This document shows positions 24,310 through 36,925 of a stretch of 64,000 nt of DNA, piece by piece. Numbering within the stretch: the stretch's first letter is position 1; each line of letters opens with the position of its first letter. This stretch comes from Marsupella aquatica (Eukaryota; Marchantiophyta): the NCBI GenBank assembly GCA_973895155.1, contig OZ316897.1, positions 22,692,001 through 22,756,000 on the forward strand, written 5' to 3'. The translations under genes were made by a program, and so were the position numbers. A model generated the notes under the pieces. That model made no database searches. It saw nothing but the letters and a program-made list of their open reading frames with translations, and was not told where the DNA came from.

Positions 24310-27300
24310 TTATATATTTGCCACCCCACACCAATCTTCAAGGAATTTCCTAGTCAATCCAACTTGCAAGTTGGTAATGGCAATCATGGGTCTCTCATTA
24401 TTAGCTTGCTGGTATGCAATATTCATAGGAATGCACATGTTGAGCGCCACACTGATTCCTCGTTCATTATCCACAAGATGTGTGTAAACCTGCTCACCAT
24501 CAAAATCTATTCCATACTGCGCTCCATTACAAGAATGACTTGAGTCATTAACAGATTTAAATAAATGAATGCACATGACTTCAATAATTCTTCGACATAA
24601 AATAATAAATGATAAACAAGCAAGCCCCTAGAAGTCAACAGAATTGATCGGTTCTAAGAAACTTATGAAAGCTTCCAACGAAGCTTTCATCACCACACCC
24701 CAAATCGATACCAGCAGAAAATGCAGGAGAACGAGAGGACACAATGATGTACCTCAACAACGACCAATGGAGCTGGATTGATTCGAGCCACAGAGGTGTG
24801 CTCCCAAGCTATTTCACCTCCTTCGTCCCAAAGAGTAACGTCCAGAAGGTAAACACCGTTTAGAGATCCTGAAAAAGCCTCACTTTTCCATGGTAGCTTC
24901 AATACTCCAGGAAAGACTTCGTGCTGCAGCAAGAATCAGGTCCAAGTCAGATTCACCCTTGTCAGGTACCTTACTTGGCATTTCCTGGATGCATTTCTCC
25001 GCATTGAGTAATCACTAATGATCTAGAGTTTGAGTACCAAAAAGAGCCGCTCAAGTTAGCAAGCTCATTCATTTTCCCTGCCCCAAAAAGGTAGTTATAG
25101 CTTCTCCAAAATTCACAGTTGCCTTACATGTGACACGAGCTGGAGAACAGCTTTTTCTCCCGGGATCGACTCACGTTCATTCCAGAAGACCTACAAGACA
25201 AGCAGAGCCCATGAGAGTGCAACTACCAAAGCAACAATTGTACTGAAATAGAAACTCATATTGCAACTAGTAAACTGATCCTAACAGTCGAAGAGACATG
25301 AATTGAGGCAACTAAACCTGCTTGAAAGTTCGATTCCAGATGTTCCTTCCAAACGTGTGAAGCTGTACACTGACATGCCAATTGTGAAGACCTACATGGT
25401 AGCCAGGAAATTGTCATCTCCTAAGCCAAAGCATGCTAACTGTTTGGGTTGCTGTGTGAAAAGAAAACTAAAAACAATATTGCATAAGCTGAGCACAAAT
25501 TGCGCTCACCATAGAGTGGATCAAGCTCATCCCGTGCCAATCTGCGAGCAGCTTGAGATGTTGGACCTTCCCCAAGATGCAGTAACTTCCATAGTAGGTT
25601 GCTCAAATGTATGCTTAAAACAATCAGCAACACCTTCACGTGAAACAAAATCTCAAGTTGAACAAGGATTGACAGAAGAGTTTTCAGCTCTGAAAGGAAA
25701 GTAACTATAAAGGTCCATATAATCAAGGCAGGCTCATTCACTAGGGGGGTTGCCTTTGATCGTCTTAGAGCCAGGTAAATGCCAAAGACTACTTTCAAGC
25801 ATCCGGTTTTTGAAAACCTTTACTCCAATTTCGATGACTTCATGACCGTTACCTGTTCTGTGGTATTGATTTCATCGACGTCAATTACTTGTTCCACAAG
25901 ACTGCCAACAATCAAAGACACCCCTGGCGATATACAGTGCTGAAGGAGTCTCAGAGGGCCTGTGCTTTGACTGGTCATCGAAACCATCTCCCAAGTTCCC
26001 ACAAGAAGTTTAGTATATTCTGGTGGTCAAGTGTAAACCAAGGACTGAAAAAGGTCTCAAGACAAATAATACACAAGCGCTTTAGTGAAAACTCAGAATT
26101 GCACACTATCCCGCCCGGTTGTGAATGGATACGAAGTCAACAATCGGACAAACACGAAGAAGTCTGTCACTTGTAACAGTCACCTGCACACATTAAGAGT
26201 ATCTGAAATTAGATCATTAGTTCAGACTAATTGTTCCGTCAAAAACAAAAACCCTATTTGGCTTGTATCCATCTACGGACACTTTCAAGTCCCGTATCCA
26301 GTGATTTAGCTGTCGTTCACAACTAATGATCTCTCCTCCTCATCCTGGAAACCAGTCAGAAAATAAAAATTCTGGAGATTTGGCATGCATGATCAGTGGA
26401 GGCAATGATTTAAAACCACAGCTCATGTCTGGTCTTGCAATTCAAACGTAGTCATGCAAGATTCCATGCTTAAGGCGATTGCCTTGGATGAATAACGACT
26501 AAGAAATCTGAAACCCGAGTACCCTATACAACTCATGTCTGCTTGGAAGGATGATTTCCCCACTTCATTTCGAAGACTTGACATGAGACGACAAACCAAT
26601 TTTACGACGGCCGAGTGATCGATCGTACCTCAATTGACTTCAAGCTCAACAGGTTAAGATTGCCGATGTGAGCGACTGGATAGCGGAGTATACATGAACT
26701 TTGAAAAATGTCTATCTTTCCCTTGCCTGTTCAATGTTAAGGACGGAACTGTAAATCGAGCTGTAAATTACTCTCCTGAGTTGCATGCGTGGGCATCACA
26801 TTGATGACATTTTGTTCTCGGGAGAATACAGAGATTTTAGTACTTTGAACTATGAGAAATATTTGGCTCTCACACGAGAGTGGAACGGAAAAGTCTCATG
26901 CGGTGAACAAAATTAAATACATTTTTATCGAATCACTCAGAAATACTGGAAAGCATAGTTATAGCAAACCTTCGGAATATGATTTGCAAAAACGGTCCCA
27001 TGAACAAAAGCAGAAAATTGTCGAAGGTCATTTCTGAGGAAATTTTACCTTGTATCTTGAAATGACGACCTCGATTGAGGCAAACGTTGAAGCTCAGGCC
27101 GAGGTGTTCAGCCAGCTTCTGCATCCCGTCCCCTTGCGTGCAACTGTAAGCTGAGGTTTCACAACACCCAAGTCTAAGAGGCCAGACACCACAAGCAGCA
27201 TCCCAGACGATGACAGGAAGATTTGGTCCATCCTTCTTCAGAATTTGGCTGATTCTAAATACGCTCGTGGGCTCTGAAATCTAGATATTCCAAAATCCAT

Positions 27301-28840
27301 CGAAGTACTGGAATTCAATAGCACCTCGAAGATTCCCCAATTTTGTGCACAACCGATATATCCCGTGACGCTAATCAAGCTCTACCCTTTTGCACATCCG
27401 CCCCATCAGCTCTTGAAGAGTTTGTTACCTCTCTATGAAATGTGCATCCCAGCAAGAAATGTTTCCATAATCCATGACATCTACATGACCCACCTGTCAG
27501 CAGTAAGTTGTTCACACCTCTACTTTGACGCACATTTATGCCACACTAATGGTAAGAATCCTGGTTCAGTGGCTTTTGTGACACACCTCTTTTACCATAT
27601 GTATCAGGCACTGGACGGATGCCAAGATAGCCTTCTTTAACTGCCCAAGCCTTCTCCTTTACAACAAGTACTTTCTTCTGGTAGCATAAAACAATATAAA
27701 CGGTTCAGTATTCATCTTTTAGGACTATCACACAATTCCAAGAGTAGACACATGAAGTAAAAACTAGCTGGTGGTAGGAAGTTGTTACGGTCGTACCCCA
27801 TCTTGGAACCGAGCAATAAATGCACTTCTCCACGAATCGAATCCCTTTGGAGGAGTTCTAGTGTCATGTGGAGGAATCTGTGTTTCTCCTCTTGTTTGTG
27901 GATCTTCGGGCAAATCCGAGGACAGCCACCATTTCAAATATATTGTCTTCCAGACCTAAAGCAGCCAACCAATCAAGAGACAAAAGAAATCATCTCCAAG
28001 GCTCCTTTCCAAAACACTTTCCAAAACTTCGAGCCAACGATGCTCTCCATCTTCGGGCTATTTTCTTTGAATTGCAATAATATGCAGCGGCCATCATTGC
28101 ACCCCCTTCCACCTTTGCTCTCGGCAACCATTATTAATTTCCAGAAAGATACCCAACTTGAGAAATGTATACGTCAGAGAGATTTTTACCATGTCAGAGA
28201 GCAACACTTCTCTCCATGCTCTGCAAACGGAGGCACAATTGACCAAATAGTAAAGAGACTCCACGGTGACGAAGCATTGACACAACAGGTCAGGAGGTAG
28301 TCTGGACACGCTTGGAATTCCATGTTGCTCTGTCAACCCGTTAGCTTCAATGAAGTCTTTCCTTCCCGCCAAAGTTTGTGAGTCGCCCGGTCTGCGTGGG
28401 CCCTTTCCTGGGTCAGAAAAGAGCTTCTTGCTCTCAGCAAGCGAGGGCCTTTCCCACCTCGTAAGGGTGGAGACAGTTCTGCTCCCTTCAGGAGTCGATG
28501 GGCCCTTGGGTGATGAGGACGGGGCCCTTCTGCTCCCTTCAGCGGTCGAAGGCCGTTGGGTTGTTCGTCTTTGCAGAAATGGAAGAGGTCTGGTCGCCTG
28601 GTGTCCATTTGTTTGCTGTCGGTGAGTCGAAGGGGTTGAAGAAATAGGGCTTCTACTTGCGCTGAAAGGAAACAGGAGGCATGATAAACTCGTTGGAAAT
28701 ATCTCTATTCAATGTGGACTGCAACATAGTTTACAAGCAGAGACGAATAGAGAAAGACATGCTTCCTGAACAAGAGATCAGTTTTTTGGTGTTCGATCAA
28801 TTGGTTCCCTTCTTGGACCTTTACGAGACCTCTTCTTCAT
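24310..28840 (-). CDS. F-box protein, subfamily not recognised
   Basis: F-box proteins are the substrate receptors of SCF ubiquitin ligases. The F-box (LPPDLLCQCF...ASVCRAWREVLLSDM, then VWKTIYLKWW) lies across an exon junction. Exons in phase: 28661-28190, 27955-27797, 27677-27596, 27273-27049, 26019-25853, 25190-25128, 24923-24753, and a last one ending at 24310. The final acceptor is uncertain; a donor at 24743 with an acceptor at 24578 keeps phase. The exon at 28661 has no ATG before the F-box. An 11-nt first exon at 28840-28830 (MKK plus two bases) would supply one in phase but rests on a weak GTCTCG donor. The first 150 residues are Ser/Pro-rich and basic. The middle holds a striking VIVWDAACGVWPLRLG block and NVCLNRGRHFKI. 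I do not recognise the C-terminal region. Total length would be about 540 residues. Confidence 0.8.
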
Positions 28841-31086
28841 AACTGTAGTATTTTTGTATGGGACTTCAATCATCACTTAACGAATTGACATACATTTATC
28901 TAAGATATAGATAGTGCAATCGAGTCAAATGTCAATGCCATTGCGCTAAAAGAAAAACCTCATTCAAGAAATAATGCTTGCGCTTATGTGTTAGCCTATT
29001 GACGAACGCAAGAGATGATAACATGCTCATCTAAGGTGAGAGCTGTCGTCACATCCAACACTCTAACGGAATGAATTAAAGGGATTCCACAACAATGTGG
29101 GCCTCCTCCATTTGCCACAAGCCTAATTCGATTCTGGAGAGAATAATCATAATATTGATGCAACCAACCTGTTCTGATGCAAAAGCAGGGGGCCTCGAGG
29201 GAGAGTTTGATGAAGAGAGCCCAAATCCAGCGATGACGCAGTCCGGTGAGACGCAGGAGCTGTTCGAGGACGCTGAGTGTCGGAACTATTAGCCTGGGGC
29301 ATGATGCCACCACTCTGAATCTATGGTTCTCTCAGCAGCAACAGGCTGTCCGATTGACCCGCAATCCGCTTCCAGAAATCCGTTGTCCTTGTGGCCCTTC
29401 CCCGGGAAATCCCTGATATTCCGGTCCTTTGCGAGATTATATTCTCAACAAGAGTGCAATTCCTTTTCCAATGACACTCTAATGCTACTGTCTGCTCGAC
29501 GCCCACGAGTATCTCCTGTACAAGTTCAAGAAACGCCCAGGGAAGATAAGCGCAACACATAAATCGTGACTCAAAGGAGTTTCACAAACGGCTTAAATGG
29601 AAGAAATGCACGCTTTGAGCTACACTGGTCTTTCGAATCTGACCAATGTAGATCACTTTGGGGATAGAACATAGTGAAGAGGTGTAAGTAACGAGGAGTG
29701 CGTTTCTTGAATGCCTCATTTGAATGAGTAGTACAGATGAGCTTTACCGCATAGGGTTTTCAACACCAGCGTAGAAGAGGACCTGGAAGAAAGCTTGTAG
29801 AGTACTCCAATGCCAACCCATCCGGCTAAATATCTGGCCTTCTACCCTCGCGATTCTTCTGCAGTATCCCCACAAGGCATTTGTGAACCGTTCAACACCG
29901 ACCAGAACTGTTGGAGAAGGATTCACCTCCAAATCTACAGTAGAGGAACACAAAATTGAGCATTATCCAGTAGCTTCCCTCTTTCGCAATCCAACCTAAT
30001 CTACACTACACCTGGTACGTGAAGTCTTTAGAAGATGGCACCACTTAGGAGAATTTGGATCAAAAACTACAATTTCTGCCTCGTTTACTTACTATGGAGC
30101 ACCGTTAATCTCCAATTCGCACTCGAATTGCTGTCGGGATCTATGGACCAGAAGATGGCTCGCAAATTGTATTAGTGTCTCCAGAAATAGAAGGGTAGAC
30201 ATGAGCCCTGGCTCTTCCCTTCGTCTAGCGTTTCCGTGGAGACTGGGTGCTAGTGGAAAGTAGTACCGGGAGACTCTCTTGCGTTTGATTGAGTTGGGTG
30301 TGAAAGCCCTTAACCCTTACTAGGAACATAACGAAATTCTAAAGAGCGGAGATATCATGCCACAACTCCGTGGCAGACAACGGTTGAATTATTACCACCA
30401 ACAACCAGAAACTGAATCAACCCGTGCCCAATTTCCAATCTCCAGCGGTGCCACGGTAGACGCTTCTCATGATTATGTCACAATGTGTTCTTCCCGTTCT
30501 ACCGGTACGTAACCTGTCATATGGTTGGGTGGAGGAGGGTGCCAAGTGTCGACGCACCGTGTCCGCTGCTAGGATTTAAGGTTGGCCGTTTCCCACGATT
30601 ACTCACGCGAACCTCTCCCTCACCTCTGTGCAGTGCTGTTGCATCAAGACAAGGTGTCTTGATGAATCATTGGAGTGCAAAGAATTAAGGCCAATCACAG
30701 GGATTTGCTTGCCCTTACACAAATAGACTTTATGACTTAGCCTTGCATCCAGATTACTTCGGACAGTGTCAATGAGTAGATTTAGATGGAAGCTTGCCAA
30801 CTCTCGCTTCCGATGGCTATGGGAATGAAATGATGGGAGCTTGGACTTTTGTAGTTTCGTTTTTTTGGACTCCGACGTTTTGAGAGGAGGTTCTCTTTTT
30901 AATCAATTCTTCCAAAGAGATGCATGGATTATATTTTAGGCAGACCAACTCTGTGACCTCTCGCTTAGCACACTTGCAGGCAAAATTTATTTAGGGGGTT
31001 TGCTGAACGTATAGACTTAGACTATGGGCTCTGTACCGTCCGACAATTACGTCCAGGTTTGTATAACTTCTTTGCCATGGATTTCA
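28841..31086. other. Gene-poor stretch
   Basis: Several minus-strand open frames of 65-105 codons occur (for example 29321-29560 and 29744-29953). None shows a known domain or fitting splice sites, so I call no gene. The sequence is unique-looking rather than repetitive and may include decayed exons. Confidence 0.35.
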
Positions 31087-31398
31087 CTAGAGATCTATAA
31101 GTACTTCCGTAATATCGTCCAGACAGCGATGTAGAGCATGCACTTTTAGCCATGCATCTGGAGCCAGTGCCACCTGCTGCTCACGATGATACTGAGGCTG
31201 GTATGAAAAAACCCCATAATCTTGGAATGCTCGAGTGAGATCTGTGTCATACTTCACAAATGACTGTCGACAGAAACGTTTAATCACAAGTTCAAGTAAT
31301 AATGAGAGATGAATTCCTGTTTCATAGTCAAAAGTACACTTCGTTTCCCGTTGTTTGGGCTGATTAAGGCACGAGACTAATCGTTGAAGCAATCCCAC
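31087..31398 (-). CDS. Orphan exon-like open frame, function unknown
   Basis: An open frame of 103 codons begins directly after a possible acceptor (ATTAG before 31398) with a GTG, not an ATG, and ends in TAG at 31087. Its composition looks like protein: charged and aromatic residues are mixed, with segments such as QDYGVFSYQPQYH and DAWLKVHALHRC. It could be the last exon of a gene whose upstream exons I cannot find, or a decayed piece of one. No family is recognised. Confidence 0.3.
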   Translation of the reverse strand: MGLLQRLVSCLNQPKQRETKCTFDYETGIHLSLLLELVIKRFCRQSFVKYDTDLTRAFQDYGVFSYQPQYHREQQVALAPDAWLKVHALHRCLDDITEVLIDL

Positions 31399-32385
31399 CT
31401 AATGTCGAAGCATCTTCAGTACATCTCAACTTCGACGAACAAAAAATCAAATAATTTATATTTTCGAGTCAATTTGACAGTTCTGTTTCCCATTTGAATG
31501 GCGGTGTGCCAAAGGCAGAAGGGACCCTCCGAATGACGCCGTCTCCTGCCTAACGTATAGGCAACTCGAATATAACCTTCAAAAATATTTAAAATTCCAT
31601 GAAACTACACCAAGTAGCTGGGACATCAACTTCAAAAATTTCATGTACGGGCGTTGTTCAGAAAGCAGGCAGCAATATACAAACGACAGAGCAATTGCAA
31701 AACCAGCAATTACTCGGGCCACAGAATCAAAACAAGGAAAGGAAGGGACTTACAGACACTCGACCCAACACGAGAGCGACTACAGACTGATAGAGGTCTT
31801 CTCTTGAACATATTATCAGTTACAAATTACATGATGTACAATAGCTGCAACCTTTGATGCGACCGTCCAGAGCCTTTTCTACACGTGGGGTAGGCGCGAG
31901 TTACAAACGATCAGCGTCGAGTGAGAGACAAATTATGCAGCATATGGAGGCTGAAATGGTAGCTAGAAACCTGAGCTCCTACCTCTTTTTCCCCATCCAA
32001 GACTCGGAGGAGAGACAAATAAACCTAAAGTAGTGGCCACCTACTAAGAATCTAAAAGGACAAGAGCATGAGCAGCAGTGAAGCATAAGTTTAGTTCGAA
32101 TTCGGGAGACAACCGGCTCATATTTCTCCGGCTCATATTTCTCACCGCCAAAGTACACCTCTGTAGCCCATCATGCCTTCTAGGAGAACTCTGGTAGAGA
32201 AATTATAGTTAGCCGAAGTTGAGCACATAAAGCCAGAATGTTGAAATTCTCCCAATTCAGACAATTCAAGTGGCATTTTGAAGTAGGAAATTGATGTCAC
32301 TGGATAACTTAATCTTCACAAAACGCCATTCTACCTGGGAAATTACATTGCTGGCCAGCAGCATCCGAGCTTCCGCGTGCTCGAC

Positions 32386-33009
32386 CTAAACGAGCTCAAG
32401 ATCCTTCTCTTTCTCCCTCTCCTCCTCAGCTCTCCTCACCTCCTCCGCCTTCTCCTCAATCTCTTTGATCAGGTCCTCGCTCCACATCTCATCTCGAGCT
32501 GCCCTCTCCTCTCGCTCCAGCTGGTCATAAATCCAGTGCCCGGTGCCGTTGCCCCCGGCCTTCCTGTAATCCTCGCCGTCATAGAAAACATCACTCATGG
32601 ACCCGAACACGCAGCATCCCCAGCAGAAGACCAGAGAAAACATCATGTAGAAGGTCTTGATCGACTCTTCGCTCAGCTCCCACACGCTCCTGTCCGTGAT
32701 CACCTCCCTCGCGGGATCCAAGTCTACCCTCACTTCGAAATCAGTGAGATTGACCAAATCTGTGGCCAGGACCGAGAACGCATGAAGATCGGGCAAAGCT
32801 GCCATCGCCACCGACGAGGTTGTTCTTCCCCTGTTCTCATCTCTGGGACCTCGTCTCCTGAGCGCTCCTGCTCCAGAACTCCATTGCCTCGGTAGAGAGC
32901 ACCCAGGTTGAAATTGCGAGCTGGGTGTTGGAGAGGGGAGCTGGGGACGAGCGAGGGATGCGTTCGCGGGTGCTGCTGAGGCTGCGTGAGTGAGAACCGC
33001 CATAGCCAT
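32386..33009 (-). CDS. Chloroplast protein, likely NDH subcomplex B subunit PnsB5/NDH18
   Basis: An intronless 207-residue frame. The first 65 or so residues are rich in Ala, Ser, Pro and Arg with few acids, like a plastid transit peptide. The mature part has an acidic segment, WELSEESIKTF, one membrane span (FYMMFSLVFCWGCCVFGSM), then SDVFYD...YRKAGGNGTGHWIYD and a long charged helix of Glu, Lys and Arg. From memory this layout matches PnsB5 (NDH18), a small single-span subunit of the chloroplast NDH complex that takes part in cyclic electron flow. The match was not searched, so the name is held with moderate confidence. Two ATGs lie six bases apart; the first is taken. Another single-span thylakoid protein is the alternative. 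Confidence 0.75.
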   Translation of the reverse strand: MAMAVLTHAASAAPANASLARPQLPSPTPSSQFQPGCSLPRQWSSGAGALRRRGPRDENRGRTTSSVAMAALPDLHAFSVLATDLVNLTDFEVRVDLDPAREVITDRSVWELSEESIKTFYMMFSLVFCWGCCVFGSMSDVFYDGEDYRKAGGNGTGHWIYDQLEREERAARDEMWSEDLIKEIEEKAEEVRRAEEEREKEKDLELV

Positions 33010-33109
33010 CTCTCACGGTGCTGCCTCGGGTTCCGTCTGGTCTCTGGTAGAGAAAAAAGAACTGGGTGTTGTTACTCTATCTTAGCCCTCCCTTTGGTTG
33101 AGGCGTTTG

Positions 33110-34050
33110 TGTGATCAACTTTGAGGCTCTCTACTCCAAGGATCATGAGTGTCTATAATAGTGCTTCTCAAGTTGGGTTATCTTATTTATAAATCTCCAA
33201 CTACAAGTTAGAGTTGGGGCCTAGGCTTCTAGAGTGAAGCCTGAGAGTAACATCATGTGAATGAAAAAATTGATGTTTATGATGTATGTCATGTCAAACG
33301 ATAATCATGATTGCTTTTTGTTATGATTTGTATTTATATTAAAACTTGATCTCTCCGGCCCCACCATATTATGCATAAGTCCGATGTGGGATAGAAAAAC
33401 TGAAAGTGAGATGTGCATAGAAAAGAGTACTATGGTATATTATGTATGATTATTAAAATGATGATATGCATGATAATTTTTTATCATTTCATTAACCTTC
33501 AAAACATGTGAATAAGGAATATATTTTGGTGACAATTTTATTGTCCTCCTTGCTATTCACGGTCAAAGAACGGGTAGTCGAGGCTAGTTAGTGAAAATTT
33601 TGGATTTGTCTTATGTCTCATAACTCTGGTTAAGGGTTATGAGACCACTCAATAGAATTTTTTAAATGGGGGAGGTAGCATTGACCTGCGCCCCATAAGA
33701 CAAGAATTATTGTTACTAGGATTTACTCTTAGGTCTAGAGTTACGACTGTACCGTAGTTAAGACTAACCTTAGTGACAGACTTGGTTAGGTTAGCTATGT
33801 TGTGCACACTCTATAACCAAGCGGTGTTTGCTTGGAGAAGGGGAACTCAGGCTCATTGTTACGGAGCTAGTTGAGAGATAGAGAGAGCTTGCGATGTGGA
33901 TGCTTGGTATGGCCGGTCGGCCTAGAGTGCAGTAAAGCTCGTGTATGTTCCCGTGGACGTAGCCTCATGTGGAGGTGAACCACGTATCTCTCTGTGTTGA
34001 CTCTTGTGCGTTGGATGGTTCATGGGTTTGCCGTTGCGATTGTCGTCTAT
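33110..34050. mobile_element. Probable solo or decayed LTR (Copia-like)
   Basis: Between about 33930 and 34000 the sequence reads like the 3' part of plant Copia LTRs: CCCGTGGACGTAGCC, then GTGAACCACGTATCTCT. It ends near CTCAACA at 34050. A perfect hairpin (CTCATAAC...GTTATGAG) lies at about 33627-33652. The 5' border was not found, no primer-binding site follows the 3' edge, and no gag-pol is present. I infer a solo or badly decayed LTR; the borders are approximate. Confidence 0.4.
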
Positions 34051-36925
34051 GCTCAACAGTTATGACCTCATAGCATATATTCTTTTTTCCTCCATTCTTG
34101 ATCGGTCATTGTCTCAAATGCAGCAGTGATCACCAAATCAAGAGCAAATCCCATGTGCTTTCAGTCGCGGCTTTCTGAAGTTCTGGAGTCCTGGATTTCC
34201 AGATTTGTGCCTAAAGTTGCTGAAAAGTTACGAGTTAAGTGTTGAGTCAGTGGGCTTTCCTTACGGTAGTCGAAGATCAGCTCCCATAACTTTTATGTGA
34301 GTTCTCATAATATTTGAGTAATGGGAGGGCCTTATCTTGTTAGCGTCAAGCTTTGAGACACCCAAACAATGTGAAGAGTGACCCATCTCCTAAAGGGGGT
34401 ACTGGGATGTAATCCTAGAGAGCGATGAGCCCAAGGGGGTTACAGTCCAAGTGAGGATGCCCATTATTGCCAAGTGAGGATGAGTTTATGAGCACCCAAG
34501 TGCATTTGTGAACCTTCATTTTTACGTTACAAAAGTCTCATCTGTTAGTGTCTGCCATTTGCACCTTATCTTATTTCTTATTCAAATTTGAGAATTTTAG
34601 GCCAGGCTGACACCGGGGTAATGCCTCATAACCTCCTTGTATAGACATACAAAGAACAAAATTCATGAGGGATTTTTGGTGCTGTGATGGTCTTCCTCAC
34701 AGAATCATCAAGACAGTTTATAGTACACTAGCACTCCTTCACACAAAGGAGTATTGGAATAAAGGAAGCATTTGGTTGGGCTTGTTGAATCCTGGAGGCT
34801 GCCTCGCCCCACCCGTGTACTAAAACTCATTTCCTTCTCCACTACAATTCACCTCGTCTAAGAGCTACAGCCATACCTTGCAGGCCCTAAAAATCTTGGC
34901 CCTTGAAACCTCCTTAATTTTTGGGATAAAGCCTTGAGTGCAAGACCACAGCATTGTCTTAGACAGTCATCTTTGATTTTCAAAAGTTGGGACTGCAAAG
35001 GCAGGAATGTTCCAACAAAGAAGCCATCAAGCCTGTTAGATGAGGTGTTTCAGGCACAATTTAATACGCTGCCAGAACATTGGTTTAGGGATGCATACAT
35101 GCACAACTATAACTGCAATGAGGATAACTGCATTTCATGGATAAGTACACACCAACCATGTAGTCCCCTAACAATGTTACTATTTTATTTTGTTGTAAAC
35201 GCACCCAAATGCAGCTCTCCTAAGTGCATCTGGACTCTCCTGAACAACCAATTAATGTATAAGTGCATTTCCACCTATAAGTGTGCATGTCCATTTATGA
35301 TTTATTGCAAAGAGGACGCAACGAGTTTTTACTGAATTATAAGAGCTTGCAATTATTACATTTAGTACTTACATGCACTTATCCAGTTTGTTAGGTGCAA
35401 TGCCTATTCATGCTAAACTTTAGGGTGTGGGACCTGACAGCAGGTTCACAATGACATCACAATTCCAGATTGCAATGCCCGAACCCAGAGTCCAAGTGAT
35501 TGAGAGGGCAAGACATTGAGCATGGAGGTCTGGCTTGGGGTGGTGGTAGAGCCCTATTGTAACTTATTTCTCTAAGTGCTCAAAGTGCATACATGTCTTG
35601 GAGTTCTTTAATTGTGCACATACCCAGCAGGCATAAATTTAACTCCCTGCACTTATTGGGTAGTACACATATAGTGGATAAGTGAAGGCTTTAGGCTCCT
35701 TCCAGGGAGCCTGCACTTAGACCCTGTAGACAGTATAGTGGCCTTTGCCTAAGCTCACACTCCATGAGTGAAAACCCAAGCATTTGCAAGATTGGCCATT
35801 CTTCCCCCCCCCCCCGGTTTTGCCCTTTTCTTGCATTTTTTATCTGTTCAATGAAGTCCTCAATAAACGACAAACAGATCAGTGTGCAATTCTCCCCCGC
35901 TATTTGCCCTTGTTTTGCACTTTCTATAAGTGCAATGAGGTCTTCCCTAACCAATAAACATATGAACGCAGAACCCTTTACATGAGTACCCCACTTATGG
36001 GTAACAGCATTAATTTTATGCTGGATTTCTACCACATGGAGTACGTCCTGCATATGCAATAGGGGACAGGGTGTGGGGCAGGGACGTACACTTTGAGCGA
36101 AGGCTCAAGAATCTTGCCCAAACATGAGGTGGCAGCTTCTTGAGTGAGACAGGGTAGCATGATGAATGTCACTCTACTAACAACTGTCAAGGCATTGATA
36201 AATGCAAAGTCAGACGGACAAAGGTCATTTAATATGTCGTGCAAACCACATGTAAGTGCAAGACCCAGGTTTCTTCAAGAGTGTGAAGAGATGACTGTTA
36301 TTGATTCAAATTACTCCGCAAATGGAGTGAGCAGCATCAGGACTTGTTCCAGGTGCAGCCACCTCCAACTCCACCACCCCATCCAATATGGTAGGCAAAG
36401 AGTGGGAACATTGAATCTCAAGCCAGGGGAACGCCACCCACCTGCACTCCAGCACAGCTCACCCCCACAACATGGAAGCTCAGAACGAGGTTCAGAAGCA
36501 CCAAATTGCCTTTCATAGTTCACATAATCACAAGGATCCTGCTCAATGATTTGCAATTGCTATACCCTTCCATAAGCAAGGAACGGCCCTTTTTACCAGA
36601 TTGAAGCGCTTGGTCTAAATATTCGGCCTACACCAAAAAAGGGATGTTTGTCAATAATAGTATCCGCACTAATGCCCAAAAAACCTGTTGGACCCATGTT
36701 GAAATAGTAGAGTGACCTGGATTGGGCTATAGTTTCCTTCCCTTTGTCCCTGTCTGGACCCGGCTTTCGTTCCAACCTCGAGCTGACCATGAACGCAGAC
36801 TCCTCGTGTAATTTCCATCTCCATATCTGATTATATCACGAGGCGCAAATCTCCCTTCTTCAGACGCTTTTATCTCCTCTGGTCTTGAGCTCTAGGTCCA
36901 CAGCTGAACTAAACACCTTCAATTT
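34051..36925. repeat. Repeat-rich stretch without a gene, enriched in AAGTGCA
   Basis: I see no gene. From about 35000 to 36260 the word AAGTGCA and its complement TGCACTT recur many times, spaced irregularly. A C homopolymer of about 13 bases lies near 35805. A 15-bp word, CCAAGTGAGGATG, is repeated near 34450-34485. The source is probably an old transposon family, but no terminal repeats or coding remnant were found. Confidence 0.4.

Noticed and set aside
24724-24803. Possible second donor in the F-box gene at GTACATC versus GTGTCC
   Set aside because: Both were considered for the last junction. Neither could be preferred without transcripts, so the border is left open rather than called.
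28333-28608. Open frame rich in Arg, Pro and Leu overlapping the first large F-box exon on the same strand
   Set aside because: It is the +1 frame of the F-box exon. It stops just before the F-box, while the frame that continues into the F-box is open through the same DNA.
32377-32895. Plus-strand open frame of 172 codons opposite the plastid protein gene
   Set aside because: Leu- and Ser-rich antisense shadow. The minus strand carries the transit peptide, membrane span and conserved GGNGTGHW block.
34934-35335. Open frame of 133 codons with many Cys and Tyr
   Set aside because: It lies in AAGTGCA-rich repeat DNA, and its repeated C-P-K and K-C-I words come from that motif. It shows no domain.
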